Below are positions 19,401 through 27,123 of a stretch of 64,000 nucleotides of DNA, piece after piece; positions within the stretch are counted from its first letter, which is position 1, and every line of letters starts with the position of its first letter. The notes below the pieces were generated by a model. It was given only the letters and a program-made list of their open reading frames with translations. It did no database searches and was not told where the DNA came from. The stretch lies in assembly GCF_030269645.1 (NCBI RefSeq), contig NZ_BSTR01000022.1:65571-129570 (forward strand). The letters are read 5' to 3'. The stretch is from Actinokineospora sp. NBRC 105648. Lineage in GTDB: Bacteria; Actinomycetota; Actinomycetes; Mycobacteriales; Pseudonocardiaceae. The position numbers were made by a program, and so were the translations under genes.

Positions 19401-20583
19401 CGCTGGCGAGCTGTCGAACCAGGTAGTGAAGACCCAGACTCTCTTGGACACCCGCGCCGGAGAGATCGACGGCAAGCGGTCAGCCGCCCGAACAGCGGCG
19501 CAAGCGTTTGCCGAGGCGTTGGACGCGCCCGGCGCCTGGCCTGCGGCGCTCGACGAGGACCGGCCGTCGAGCGACGACGACGCGTGGGCGCTGGTGGAGA
19601 CCGCGGTCGCCGAGTCGAAGCGGTTGCCGAGCGAGGAGAACGTCCTCACCAAGTTGCAGGCGTTGCAAGCCTCGTTGGCCGGGACGCACAACGTGCTGCC
19701 TGAGCGGCACGCCGGGATCCTCACCGTGGTCGTGTCGGCCGAGGAGGGCCCGGCACCGGTCGCGGTCGCCGCCCGGCGGGTGGCCAACCGGCTGGCCGAG
19801 CGGCGCGGGTTCCTCACCGAGCAGTACCAGGGGATCTTCGCCCTGCACCTGGTGCGCGAGCTGGCCGAGCGGCTCTCGGCGCAGATCTCCGTGGCCGAGG
19901 ACCTGACCCGGCGGATGAACGAGGTGCTGGACTCGGCGCGCTCGAGCCAGGGCGTGCACGTGCAGCTGGAGTGGCAGCCTGCGGCGTGGCTCGACGAGGC
20001 CACCCTGGAGGCGCTGCGGCTGCTGCGGGTGCCGTTCGCCCAGCGGACCGAGGAGCAGGACACCCGGCTGCAGCAGGTGTTCACCGAGCGCATCGAGTCC
20101 GAACGCGACAGTGCGGCAGGCGGTTACGGCGAGATCTTGGCGCGGGCGCTGGACTACCGGTCGTGGTTCGCCTTCACCGTGCGGGTGCGCGACACCGGCC
20201 CGGACGGCAAACCGCGCTCGCGGCGGCTGCGCCAGCTGTCCTCCGGTGAGACGCGGTTGATCTCGTACGTGACCCTCTTCGCCGCGGCCGCCGCGTTCTA
20301 CGGCGCGATCTCGGCGGGCCTGGCCGCGTCGATGTCGCCACTGCGGCTGGTGCTGCTGGACGAGGCGTTCGAGCGGCTCGACGACCCGACCATCGCGCGG
20401 ATGCTGGAGCTGCTGGTCGACCTGGACATGGACTGGGTGATCACCTGGCCGAGCGGCTGGGGCGTGTCCGACCGGATCCCGCGGATGCACATCTACGACG
20501 TGCTGCGCCCGAAGTCCGGCCACGGCGTGGCCTGCACGCACACCACCTGGGACGGCGCCGGACTGGAGCGCGACGACCCGTGA
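16459..20583 (+). CDS. jetC: Wadjet JetC (SMC/SbcC-like ATPase, TIGR02680)
   Basis: 1374 residues. Walker A GTNGSGKS lies at 49-56, long coiled coils fill about 260-1190 with a hinge-like region around 630-750, the ABC signature LSSGETRL is near 1260, and Walker B LRLVLLDEAFERLDD near 1294. This is the MukB-like motor of Wadjet, thought to extrude loops on circular plasmid DNA and present it to JetD. GTG start overlaps jetB by 4 nt. Length and motif order are normal, so the ATPase appears intact. Confidence 0.95.
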   Translation: MTVGLGHDPDERDEPLFGRWRLHRGGIVNIWQYREQTFDFSGGRAIFQGTNGSGKSRTLELLLPLCLDGDLRYLGSKGAGTVSIRRLMLDDYDGGPNRIGYAWIELHRTTPAGADEYLTCGIGVKASATSQQISDSWRFVTPSRVGTHFQLASADRVPLGPAALREVLGADRVYDEAAFRAKVAETVYGVPAARYGDLLHLQRTLRNPDIGLKVQDGQLEQILSDALPPLDAGVVEQLATSFEDLESIRENIGRLSAADAAMSAFLSGYSGYALGALHAAGSRSQAAGRALESAHAEIRKLEGKLTTDGSRHSAAEEHVRVLEERDAELENSIDSLKSLPAYQGLRDLQDREKLVERTREAAGAALDNAGVQRNHADRAVETVLTVLRRLGGDLEDAGELAQSTMADVAAAGLDAALCPPVPVAPRPVPRTESDTVRAKPDPEAEPMAIQRRTPPEVAPDQLAEALATAAGMAGDLASVVARRAALAMSLHDRSNALDADRQELDKLQAGARDAQIEATEAAGRRNEARQGFGVAAQMWREQAARWTSAGPFAEEHAARPPRPPSAEDVQAGPESTRAARDAARQWAAPHLAGLRQRVVAARQGVDELVGRIKDGEARLIELRKGTDAIPPGHLAEGVAGAPFYRLVDFAEGLGTAERAGVEAALQASGLLTAWVHPDGGLGSADLAGLLATVDGAAPRSLAAALVPAVEPGGPVPASVVAALLASVSYDEEYAGLAVWPSGRWRAGVLRGSMTKPEAEFVGAGARAAARERAMAELSATLESLHDSVATAEAELRERTRGVEVWDQHLDAFPDDRELIGARATAAQAGRQADEAAAKAERRRTEHLAAEGRFLAMETELAQDAGAAGLTPDTEALGQAHRAATQARGSAESLRDALAKRSAGTVRDLVEALHDHNAAVDDRETAERVADEKCVAFHREASALAELTAAVGGEAEEVAQQLADLERQRRAARQELPEARKAAGELSNQVVKTQTLLDTRAGEIDGKRSAARTAAQAFAEALDAPGAWPAALDEDRPSSDDDAWALVETAVAESKRLPSEENVLTKLQALQASLAGTHNVLPERHAGILTVVVSAEEGPAPVAVAARRVANRLAERRGFLTEQYQGIFALHLVRELAERLSAQISVAEDLTRRMNEVLDSARSSQGVHVQLEWQPAAWLDEATLEALRLLRVPFAQRTEEQDTRLQQVFTERIESERDSAAGGYGEILARALDYRSWFAFTVRVRDTGPDGKPRSRRLRQLSSGETRLISYVTLFAAAAAFYGAISAGLAASMSPLRLVLLDEAFERLDDPTIARMLELLVDLDMDWVITWPSGWGVSDRIPRMHIYDVLRPKSGHGVACTHTTWDGAGLERDDP

Positions 20584-21698
20584 CCGACGTGGAGCTGGGC
20601 CGCCCGGAGTACGCGGTGCTGTGGAAGCAGGCACGCACCGCGGTGGCCCGCGGGCAGGTCCGGCTGGGCTACAAGGCACCGGACGCGGCGGCGGCCACCG
20701 CGGTGTCGGCGCTGCTCGGCCGCGAGCTGACCGCGGGCGTGGGCACCACCATCGCGGTGACCGACCTGGACGCCCGCCTGCGCGCGGTGTTCCACTGTGG
20801 ACTGGAGGACGTGCTGTCCGCCGGATTCGTGGCTCAGGCGGTCTCCGGGCCCGCGGCGGCGGACGAGGTCCTGCACGCGGCCGTGGCAGGCCTGCCGGTG
20901 CCGTGGGCGGCGCAGTGGGTCGACCAGGTGCGGCGCTACGCCAAGATCGCCCCGGACCGGCTCGCCGCGCTCGCGGGCACCGCCGTGCAGATCTTGAGCC
21001 GGATCCACCTCGATCCCGCGGGGCCGCCCAGTTCCTGGGTGGTCCGGGCCGACCTCGGGCCAGACCTCGACCGCGGCCGACGACTCGGCGGCGTGGTCCT
21101 GCGCGGGGCAGCCCTGGCCCACGGCTTGCCCCTGCCCCGGTCGGCGGAGGAGGAGCGCCGCCTGTGGGAACGCTGCGGCGTACTGGTCGACGGCCTGTCT
21201 ACAACCGTGCTGACGTGGGCCTTTCCGGGTTTCGACGATCGGACGGCGGCCGGTCTGCCCGGCCACCTGACCATCCGGGACGCGGTGCCGGCGGGAACGG
21301 TGGCGGTGGTGTGCAGCAGCCCACGAGTCCTTGAGGAGGCCATCGCCGCCGGAGTACGCCACCCGATCGTGTGCTTGTCCGGCCACCTGAACCCGGTGGC
21401 GCGGCACGTGTTGCCGCGACTGACCGGCGCGCGGGTGCACTGCGACTTCGACGCCCACGGCCTCCTGATCGCGGGCCAAGCCCTGGCCCTGACCAACGGC
21501 ACCCCGTGGCGGATGGGCGCGGACGACTACCGATCGGCGCTGGAACTCGCCCGCCGCGACGAACTCGACCTGCCACCGCTGGGCGCCGAACCCGGCCCGG
21601 CCCCTTGGGACCCGTCGCTGATCGAGGCGATGCGCGCCGGATGGGCGGTACCAGAGCACTTGGTGGCCGACTTGCTGGTGGACGACCTCAAGCCGTGA
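20580..21698 (+). CDS. jetD: Wadjet JetD (DUF2399; Toprim nuclease), divergent active site
   Basis: 372 residues; GTG start overlaps jetC by 4 nt. JetD is the topoisomerase VI-like nuclease that cuts trapped plasmid. The Toprim Asp pair is present as CDFDAHG (Asp289, Asp291). The motif I remember as VCENP in DUF2399 proteins reads VVCSSPRV at 243-250 here, so the conserved glutamate is a serine; the next motif (EGxPS in relatives) reads LSGHLNP. The protein could be inactive, use Glu252/Glu253, or represent a subfamily. Comparison is from memory. Confidence 0.88.
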   Translation: MTDVELGRPEYAVLWKQARTAVARGQVRLGYKAPDAAAATAVSALLGRELTAGVGTTIAVTDLDARLRAVFHCGLEDVLSAGFVAQAVSGPAAADEVLHAAVAGLPVPWAAQWVDQVRRYAKIAPDRLAALAGTAVQILSRIHLDPAGPPSSWVVRADLGPDLDRGRRLGGVVLRGAALAHGLPLPRSAEEERRLWERCGVLVDGLSTTVLTWAFPGFDDRTAAGLPGHLTIRDAVPAGTVAVVCSSPRVLEEAIAAGVRHPIVCLSGHLNPVARHVLPRLTGARVHCDFDAHGLLIAGQALALTNGTPWRMGADDYRSALELARRDELDLPPLGAEPGPAPWDPSLIEAMRAGWAVPEHLVADLLVDDLKP

Positions 21699-22407
21699 CC
21701 GCCCGGCCGCACGCGGTGGGTGGGTCGCGCAGCAGGTCGTCCAGCCTTTCGCGCGGTGTATCCCAGTCGAGGGTCTGCCGGGGGCGACCGTTGAGTTCGA
21801 GAGCGACGGCGTCGAGGTCGACCTGGGTGTGCCCAGCGAGGTCGGTTCCCTTGGGGAAATACTGGCGGAGCAGGCTGTTGGTGTTCTCGTTGCTGCCTGC
21901 GCGCCAGGGCTCGAGCGGATCGCAGAAGTAGATCGGCATATCGGCGGCGATGGCGAGGTTCTCGTGCGCGGTGAGTTCGCGGATCTGAGCCCGCTTGGGC
22001 TTGACGCGCAGGAAGTCGGGCAGGGTTTCCATTTTCCTCGCCAAGAGGTAGGCGACGCGTTCCGGCGCGCGGTCATACGGAATCCGCACGAGCAGCACGA
22101 ACCGGGTGTCCCGCTCCACGAGCGTGCCGATCTGGGAGGTGCCGTTCATCCCCAGGATGAGGTCGCTCTCCCAGAACCCGGGGACCGCCCCGTCCTCGGT
22201 CACCTTCGGCCGCTCACTGATCATGACCGTGTCCACCGTCCTGGTGCGGGTCCTCTGGGCCGGGTCGACCCGGCGCGTCCACCCCGTGCGCAGCGCCGAC
22301 TTCAGCTGAGCCCGCAGCTCACCGCGAGCCTGCACGAACAGCGTCCGGTAGATCGTCTCGTGCGGCACGCACCTGTCCTCTTCATCGGGAATCTCAGATT
22401 CTGCCAC
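21688..22407 (-). pseudogene. IS30-family transposase remnant
   Basis: The frame encodes the C-terminal two thirds of an IS30 transposase: VPHETIYRTLFVQARGEL, FWESDLILG, GTLVERDTRF, YFCDPLEPWRAGSNENTN and LLRQYFPKGTDLAGH. The N-terminal DNA-binding half is absent and was not found in other frames upstream. The catalytic segment normally reading TWDQG is replaced by PKRAQIRE, so the second acidic residue is lost. The end overlaps jetD by 11 bp and no terminal inverted repeat is visible. A dead insertion sequence marking past mobility at the Wadjet border. Confidence 0.85.
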
Positions 22408-22607
22408 TGATCTGCCCGTCGACTACGTGCTCCGCAGCGCACCCCACAGCGATTGTCGCGCCCGACCGGCCATGACCGAGCACCCCCTACGACACCGGTC
22501 ATGACCACGCACGGCATCGCCCCCTGTGGACAACTCCCGTCTCGGCTCCCGTTCTTGTCGGTGCCACCTGGCAGAATTGACATCGGGGGTCCCCCTCATG
22601 CCGGAGG

Positions 22608-22829
22608 GTCAAGCGACCTCGTCCGGGAGGCGAGCGACCTCGTCCGGGAGGCAGACTCCCCCGTCCAGAAGGCAGGCGGCCTCGTCCAGGCGGCGAGCAA
22701 CCTCGTCTGGGACGCAGGCTGCCCTTCCACGAGGCAGGAAACCTCGTCGAGAGGGCAGGCGGCCTCGTTCGGGAGGCGAGCAATCTCGTCTGGGAGGCAG
22801 GAAGCCTCGTCCGGGAGGCGTGCGACAGG
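22608..22829. repeat. 21-bp tandem repeat (about 10.5 units)
   Basis: Degenerate units of GGCGAGCGACCTCGTCCGGGA run head to tail; one unit (22713-22732) is 20 bp. The period of seven codons gives heptads such as EASDLVR on the plus strand and LPDEVAR on the minus strand, but the frame breaks at the 20-bp unit and no start with ribosome site is seen. The flanking gap 22408-22607 holds nothing recognisable. Confidence 0.85.
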
Positions 22830-22871
22830 ATCGCCGACCTAGGAGTCCCGGCGCGCGGGGTTGGGGCGCCG

Positions 22872-23567
22872 TCAGGGGAGTTCCGACATCACCTCGGTGA
22901 CGATGGCTCGCATGGCGGTCTCGGCCCGGTCCGGGTCGCCTGCCGCGATCGCCTCGGCCACCGCCGCGTGCAGGCGCACGGCCTCGGGGTGCGGCCGCTC
23001 GGGCATCAGGTGCAGGTGGGTGCGGGCGGTCAGCACCTCGCCGACGACGTCGCCCAACTGGGCGAACATCTCGTTGCCGGACGCGGCCAGCACCAGGCGG
23101 TGGAAGGCGATGTCGTGGACCAGGAACTCGTGGAGGTCGTGGGTCGAGGACCGCAGGCGCACGGCCAGGACGGTGAGGTGCCCGGCCTGCTCCGGGGTCG
23201 CGCGCCTGGCCGCGAGCGCGGCGGCCACCGGTTCGCTGGCGGAGCGCAACTCGGTCAGCGAGCGGAGCTGGTGGACGCGGTCGTCGCAGGCGAGGCGCCA
23301 GCGGATCACCATGGGGTCGTAGAGGTTCCACTCGGCGCGCGGGCGCACGGTGATCCCGACCCGGCGCCTGCTGGACACCAGGCGCATCGACTCCAGGACC
23401 CGTAGCGCCTCGCGCGCGACGGTGCGCGAGACGCGGTACGAACGCTCCAGTTCCTCGGTGCGTAAGACGGTGCCCGCGGGGTACTCGCCGCTCACGATGG
23501 CGGGGCCGAGCCCGGCGAGCAGCAGGCCGGGGAGTCCGGAGGTCATGCGGGCCAGTGTTCCACTCAT
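22872..23567 (-). CDS. gntR: GntR-family (FadR subfamily) repressor of gluconate genes
   Basis: 231 residues from the ATG at 23567; an internal ATG at 23546 is an alternative. The N-terminal winged helix contains RTEELERSYRVSRTVAREALRVLESMRLV, and the all-helical FCD ligand domain has the metal-binding pattern (HDIAFHRLVLAASGN and later HAAVAEAI). Divergent from gntK with a palindromic operator between. It likely represses the kinase-permease operon until gluconate or a phosphorylated derivative binds. Confidence 0.9.
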   Translation of the reverse strand: MSGTLARMTSGLPGLLLAGLGPAIVSGEYPAGTVLRTEELERSYRVSRTVAREALRVLESMRLVSSRRRVGITVRPRAEWNLYDPMVIRWRLACDDRVHQLRSLTELRSASEPVAAALAARRATPEQAGHLTVLAVRLRSSTHDLHEFLVHDIAFHRLVLAASGNEMFAQLGDVVGEVLTARTHLHLMPERPHPEAVRLHAAVAEAIAAGDPDRAETAMRAIVTEVMSELP

Positions 23568-23593
23568 ATGACTTTTGCGTGGCGAACTCTTGA

Positions 23594-23608
23594 ATAAGTA
23601 GTACTTAT
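23594..23608. promoter_or_regulatory. Palindromic operator ATAAGTAGTACTTAT
   Basis: A perfect 7+1+7 bp palindrome in the only AT-rich part of the gntR-gntK divergent intergenic region, 18 bp before the gntK start. FadR-subfamily GntR proteins typically bind such short AT-rich dyads. Position would block gntK transcription. Confidence 0.7.
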
Positions 23609-23625
23609 CAGCTTCACTGAGCGCT

Positions 23626-24126
23626 GTGCACACTGTCGTGGTCGTGATGGGCGTCTCCGGTTCGGGCAAGACCACCGTCGCCGCGCTGATCGCCGAGCGC
23701 CTGGGCGTCCCGCTGGCCGAGGCGGACGAGTTCCACCCACCGGCCAACATCGCCAAGATGAGCGCGGGGACGCCGCTCACCGACGACGACCGCTGGCCTT
23801 GGCTGGACGCCATCACCGCGTGGATGGCCGAACGCGGCCACCAGGGCGGCGGCGTGGTCACCTGCTCGGCGTTGAAGCGCACCTACCGCGACCTCTTGCG
23901 CCAGGCGACCGACGACGTGTGGTTCGTCCACCTCGACGGTCCCCGCGAGGTGCTGGCCGACCGGATGTCGCACCGCAGCGGGCACTTCATGCCGACGTCG
24001 CTGCTGGACTCCCAACTGGCCGACCTGGAACCCCTGACCGACGACGAACGCGGTGTCCGGCTGGACATCCGCTCGGCCCCGGACGAACTCGCGGGCGCGG
24101 CGCTCGCGGCGGAGGAGCGCTCATGA
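23626..24126 (+). CDS. gntK: Gluconokinase
   Basis: 166 residues, usual for the family. P-loop GVSGSGKTT at about residues 9-17, then EADEFHPPANIAKMSAGTPL and CSALKRTYRDLLR, all gluconokinase signatures. It phosphorylates D-gluconate to 6-phosphogluconate. GTG start directly after the operator; the stop overlaps the permease start (ATGA). Confidence 0.95.
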   Translation: MHTVVVVMGVSGSGKTTVAALIAERLGVPLAEADEFHPPANIAKMSAGTPLTDDDRWPWLDAITAWMAERGHQGGGVVTCSALKRTYRDLLRQATDDVWFVHLDGPREVLADRMSHRSGHFMPTSLLDSQLADLEPLTDDERGVRLDIRSAPDELAGAALAAEERS

Positions 24127-25478
24127 CCATGGTCACCGCCGCGGGCTGGACCGGCCACGACACCCGGCTCATCGGGGCGGCCGTGCTCGGCATCGCGCTG
24201 ATCGTCGTGCTGATCACCAAGGCGAAGCTGCACCCGTTCCTCGCCCTGGTGCTCGGCGCCGGGCTGCTCGGCCTGGTGGCGGGCATGCCGGTCGACAAGC
24301 TGATCGACAGCTTCACCAAGGGCGTCGGGTCCACGGTGGCGGGCGTCGGTGTGCTGATCGCCCTGGGCTCGATGCTCGGCAAGCTCCTGGCCGACTCCGG
24401 CGGCGCGGACCAGATCGTCGACACGATCCTGGGCAAGACCCCCGCCCGCAGGCTGCCGTGGGCGATGGCGCTGGTGGCGGCGCTGATCGGGCTGCCGATG
24501 TTCTTCGAGATCGGCCTGGTCATGCTGATCCCGGTCGTCCTGCTCACCGCCCGCCGCAGCGGGCAACCGCTGATGCTGCTGGCCATCCCGGCGCTCGCGG
24601 GCCTGTCGGTGCTGCATGGACTCGTGCCCCCGCACCCGGGACCGCTGGTGGCGGTGGACGCGCTCAAGGCCGACCTCGGCCTGACCCTGGCCCTGGGCGT
24701 GCTGGTCGCGATCCCGACGGTGATCATCGCGGGCCCCCTGTTCGCCCGCCTCGCCGCGCGCTGGGTCCCGGTCGTGGCGCCACCGGAGGAGGCGGAGGAG
24801 ACCGAGCGCCGAACAGACCGGCCGAGCTTCGCCGCGACCCTGGCGACCGTCCTGCTGCCGGTGGTGCTGATGCTGGGCAAGGCCCTGACCGACATCCTGC
24901 TGCCGAAGGAGAACGGCCTCCGGCGCGCGATGGACTTCATCGGCAACCCGCTGGTGGCCCTGCTGCTCGCGGTCCTGGTCGGCATGTTCACCCTCGGCAA
25001 ACACCTGGGCCGCGACAACCTCTCCACCTCGATCGCGGAAGCCCTGCCCCCGATCGCGGGCATCCTCCTGATCGTCGGCGCGGGCGGCGGTTTCAAGCAG
25101 ACCCTGGTCGACGCGGGCGTGGGCGACGTGATCACCAGCCTGGCCAAGGACTCGAACTTCTCCCCGCTGCTGCTGGGCTGGCTGATCGCGGTGGCCATCC
25201 GCCTGGCGACCGGCTCGGCCACCGTGGCCACCATCTCGGCGGCCGGGATCATCGCACCGCTGGCAGCTGGTCTGGAACCCACCCAGTCCGCGCTACTGGC
25301 GTTGGCGGTGGGGGCCGGGTCGCTGTTCTTCTCGCACGTGAACGACGCGGGGTTCTGGCTGGTGAAGGAGTACTTCGGGTTGAGCGTGGGCCAGACGATC
25401 AAGACCTGGTCGCTGATGGAGACGATCATCTCGGTGGTGGGCATCGCGCTGATCTACCCGTTGAGCTTGCTGCTCTGA
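24123..25478 (+). CDS. gntP: Gluconate:H+ symporter, GntP family
   Basis: 451 residues with 12 or more hydrophobic helices. Family features include KLHPFLALVLGA, GLVPPHPGPLVA and the C-terminal SHVNDAGFWLVKEYF. It imports gluconate or a related aldonate. ATG overlaps the gntK stop, so uptake and phosphorylation are made together under GntR control. Confidence 0.95.
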   Translation: MTMVTAAGWTGHDTRLIGAAVLGIALIVVLITKAKLHPFLALVLGAGLLGLVAGMPVDKLIDSFTKGVGSTVAGVGVLIALGSMLGKLLADSGGADQIVDTILGKTPARRLPWAMALVAALIGLPMFFEIGLVMLIPVVLLTARRSGQPLMLLAIPALAGLSVLHGLVPPHPGPLVAVDALKADLGLTLALGVLVAIPTVIIAGPLFARLAARWVPVVAPPEEAEETERRTDRPSFAATLATVLLPVVLMLGKALTDILLPKENGLRRAMDFIGNPLVALLLAVLVGMFTLGKHLGRDNLSTSIAEALPPIAGILLIVGAGGGFKQTLVDAGVGDVITSLAKDSNFSPLLLGWLIAVAIRLATGSATVATISAAGIIAPLAAGLEPTQSALLALAVGAGSLFFSHVNDAGFWLVKEYFGLSVGQTIKTWSLMETIISVVGIALIYPLSLLL

Positions 25479-25500
25479 GCTTCTGGCCTCCGCGGCGGGG

Positions 25501-25593
25501 AATTGCCATCTTCGTTGCCTGGGTATGTGCGGGGGCGCGATCCAATGAACTCGCTCTTGCGTTGCCGTCTTCGTTGCCCGAGTTACGAGCATG
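25501..25593. repeat. Spacer sequence with direct repeats beside element R4
   Basis: Two copies of TTGCC(A/G)TCTTCGTTGCC (near 25503 and 25562) flank a fragment (CGATCCAATGAACTCGC) that resembles the outer arm of the palindromic family. Read in reverse it matches the sequence following R1. It looks like a decayed second element or duplicated spacer. Confidence 0.65.
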
Positions 25594-25733
25594 GCTCGAT
25601 CTAGTGAACTCGCTTCGTGTGGGGCCCCTAGAGCACCGCTGTGGGGAAAAAGCGTGGGGTGAAGGGCATCCCCACCACAGGTCAAGTTTAGCGGTGCTCT
25701 CCCCCCACACGAAGCGAGTCCACTAGATCGAGC
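25594..25733 (-). repeat. Palindromic element R4 (sense strand -)
   Basis: The most regular copy: a 31-bp outer stem with a single G-U wobble and a perfect inner stem AGAGCACCGC/GCGGTGCTCT. The third stem is TGTGG/CCACA where R3 has GGTGG/CCACC. It lies downstream of nudC on the same strand. Confidence 0.94.
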
Positions 25734-25772
25734 ATCCGTAGCGGGACTTGCGTACCAGCGGGGTCGGCCTCA

Positions 25773-25961
25773 CCGCTGCGGCCTGGTGGGCGGGGCCGCC
25801 TTGCCGCTGCGGCCTGGTGGGCGGGGCGGCCTTGCCGCTGCGGCCTGGTGGGCGGGGCGGCCTTGCCGCTGCGGCCTGGTGGGCGGGGCCGCCTTGCCGC
25901 TGCGGCCTGGTGGGCGGGGCGGCCTTGCCGCTGCGGTTTGGTGGGGGTGGGGGCGGCCTTG
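25773..25961. repeat. 31-bp tandem repeat array
   Basis: Five nearly identical 31-bp units (25773-25927) and one 34-bp variant, core CCGCTGCGGCCTGGTGGGCG. They are amplified REP-like modules (CGCTGCGG...) attached to R4; more degenerate units run to about 26080. Open frames across it are repeat artefacts. Confidence 0.92.
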
Positions 25962-26086
25962 CCGCTGCGAGAACCAGCGTGGTCGGCCTTCGGCTGCGGG
26001 ACCAGCGGGGCGGGATTCCCTTGCGTTTTCAGCGGGGTCGGGAACCTGTCGTGTACCTGCCAGGTCGGCTTTTCTGCTATCGAGAC

Positions 26087-27055
26087 TTAAAGAGCCCAGC
26101 CTGCGATCATCTGCCGCGCGATCGAGGTCTCCCCCGGCAGGATCAGGCCATCTACCTGTCCCCCTGCCGCCAATGCTCGTTGGATCTCGTCTCGGGATAC
26201 CCACCGGGCTTCTTCGATCTCGCCGTCGGCTAGGACGAATGGCTCGCTTGGATCGGCTGTTGCCGAGAAACCGATCATGATCGACCGGGGGAAGGGCCAC
26301 GGTTGGCTCCCCAGGTAGCGGATGTCGCTCACCTGGACGCCTACCTCCTCGGCGATTTCCCGCTCTACGCAGGCTTCCAGGGACTCGCCGGTCTCCACGA
26401 AACCCGCCAGTACCGAGTAGCGGTCTGCGGGCCAGATCGGTTGTCTGGCTAGCAGGACCTGGTCGGCGCCGTCGTGGACCAGGCAGATCACCGCTGGGTC
26501 GGTGCGCGGGTATTCCTCTCGCCCACAGCCAGTGCAGTGTGTTGCCCAGCCAACCGCCGTTCGCTCCACTGGTGCGCCGCACTTGGCGCAGAACGATGCT
26601 CGGGAGTGCCAGTTGGCCAGGCCGACGGCGGTGGTGAACAGGCCCGCGTCGGTGTCGTCGAGGAGGGCGCCGATGCCGCGCAGGTCGTGCCATTCCTCAC
26701 CCGACTCCGATCGGGCTCCCGGCCACATGCCCCAGGCGTTGGCGGGCGGTGCCACGGCGTGGTCACCGATCGGCTCCACGGCCGATAGCGCCCAGTACGC
26801 CGTGTCCCCCTCTTCGCCGAGCAGCATTGCCTCGGGTGGGCGGGTGTCGGCGATGAGTGCCGCCGGGCGCAGGACCAGCTCGGTGCCGCCCGCGCGGACC
26901 GGGGTGCGGCCCTTGGCGTCGACCAGGAGGACCTGCCCGGCCTTCCACAGCCGGTCGAGCCGGGCGTCGTCCTTGCGGGCGGTCTCGTCGCGTTGGACGG
27001 TGGCGCGGGACAGGGTGGGGCGGGCACCGAGCTGGAAGGGCTCGCGGGGCGTCAT
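26087..27055 (-). CDS. nudC: NAD(+) diphosphatase NudC
   Basis: 322 residues. A zinc ribbon CAKC...CTGCG lies near residues 150-175, followed by the Nudix box GFVETGESLEACVEREIAEE and the NudC marker SQPWPFPRS. NudC hydrolyses NADH/NAD+ to NMN(H) and AMP and can remove NAD caps from RNA. Equivalent to Rv3199c by order, although here it is separated from the K+ channel gene by extra genes. Start ATG at 27055. Confidence 0.95.
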   Translation of the reverse strand: MTPREPFQLGARPTLSRATVQRDETARKDDARLDRLWKAGQVLLVDAKGRTPVRAGGTELVLRPAALIADTRPPEAMLLGEEGDTAYWALSAVEPIGDHAVAPPANAWGMWPGARSESGEEWHDLRGIGALLDDTDAGLFTTAVGLANWHSRASFCAKCGAPVERTAVGWATHCTGCGREEYPRTDPAVICLVHDGADQVLLARQPIWPADRYSVLAGFVETGESLEACVEREIAEEVGVQVSDIRYLGSQPWPFPRSIMIGFSATADPSEPFVLADGEIEEARWVSRDEIQRALAAGGQVDGLILPGETSIARQMIAGWAL

Positions 27056-27087
27056 GGGCTCATCACCTGTGGGGAGGGGACCGGGTG

Positions 27088-27118
27088 CCCGCCGCACGGG
27101 TGTGGCCCGTGCGGCGGG
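27088..27118 (-). terminator. Hairpin terminator after the M16 gene
   Basis: A perfect 13-bp stem (CCCGCCGCACGGG) with a 5-nt loop starts 6 bp downstream of the M16 stop on the minus strand and precedes nudC. It should separate the peptidase transcript from nudC. Confidence 0.8.
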
Positions 27119-27123
27119 GGCGG

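Noticed and set aside
22453..22842. Coiled-coil gene from the 21-bp repeat
   Set aside because: Frame is disrupted by a 20-bp unit, no ribosome site, and similar open frames occur on both strands as expected for a GC-rich repeat.
25773..25961. CRISPR array
   Set aside because: Units are contiguous 31-bp tandem repeats with no unique spacers and no cas genes.
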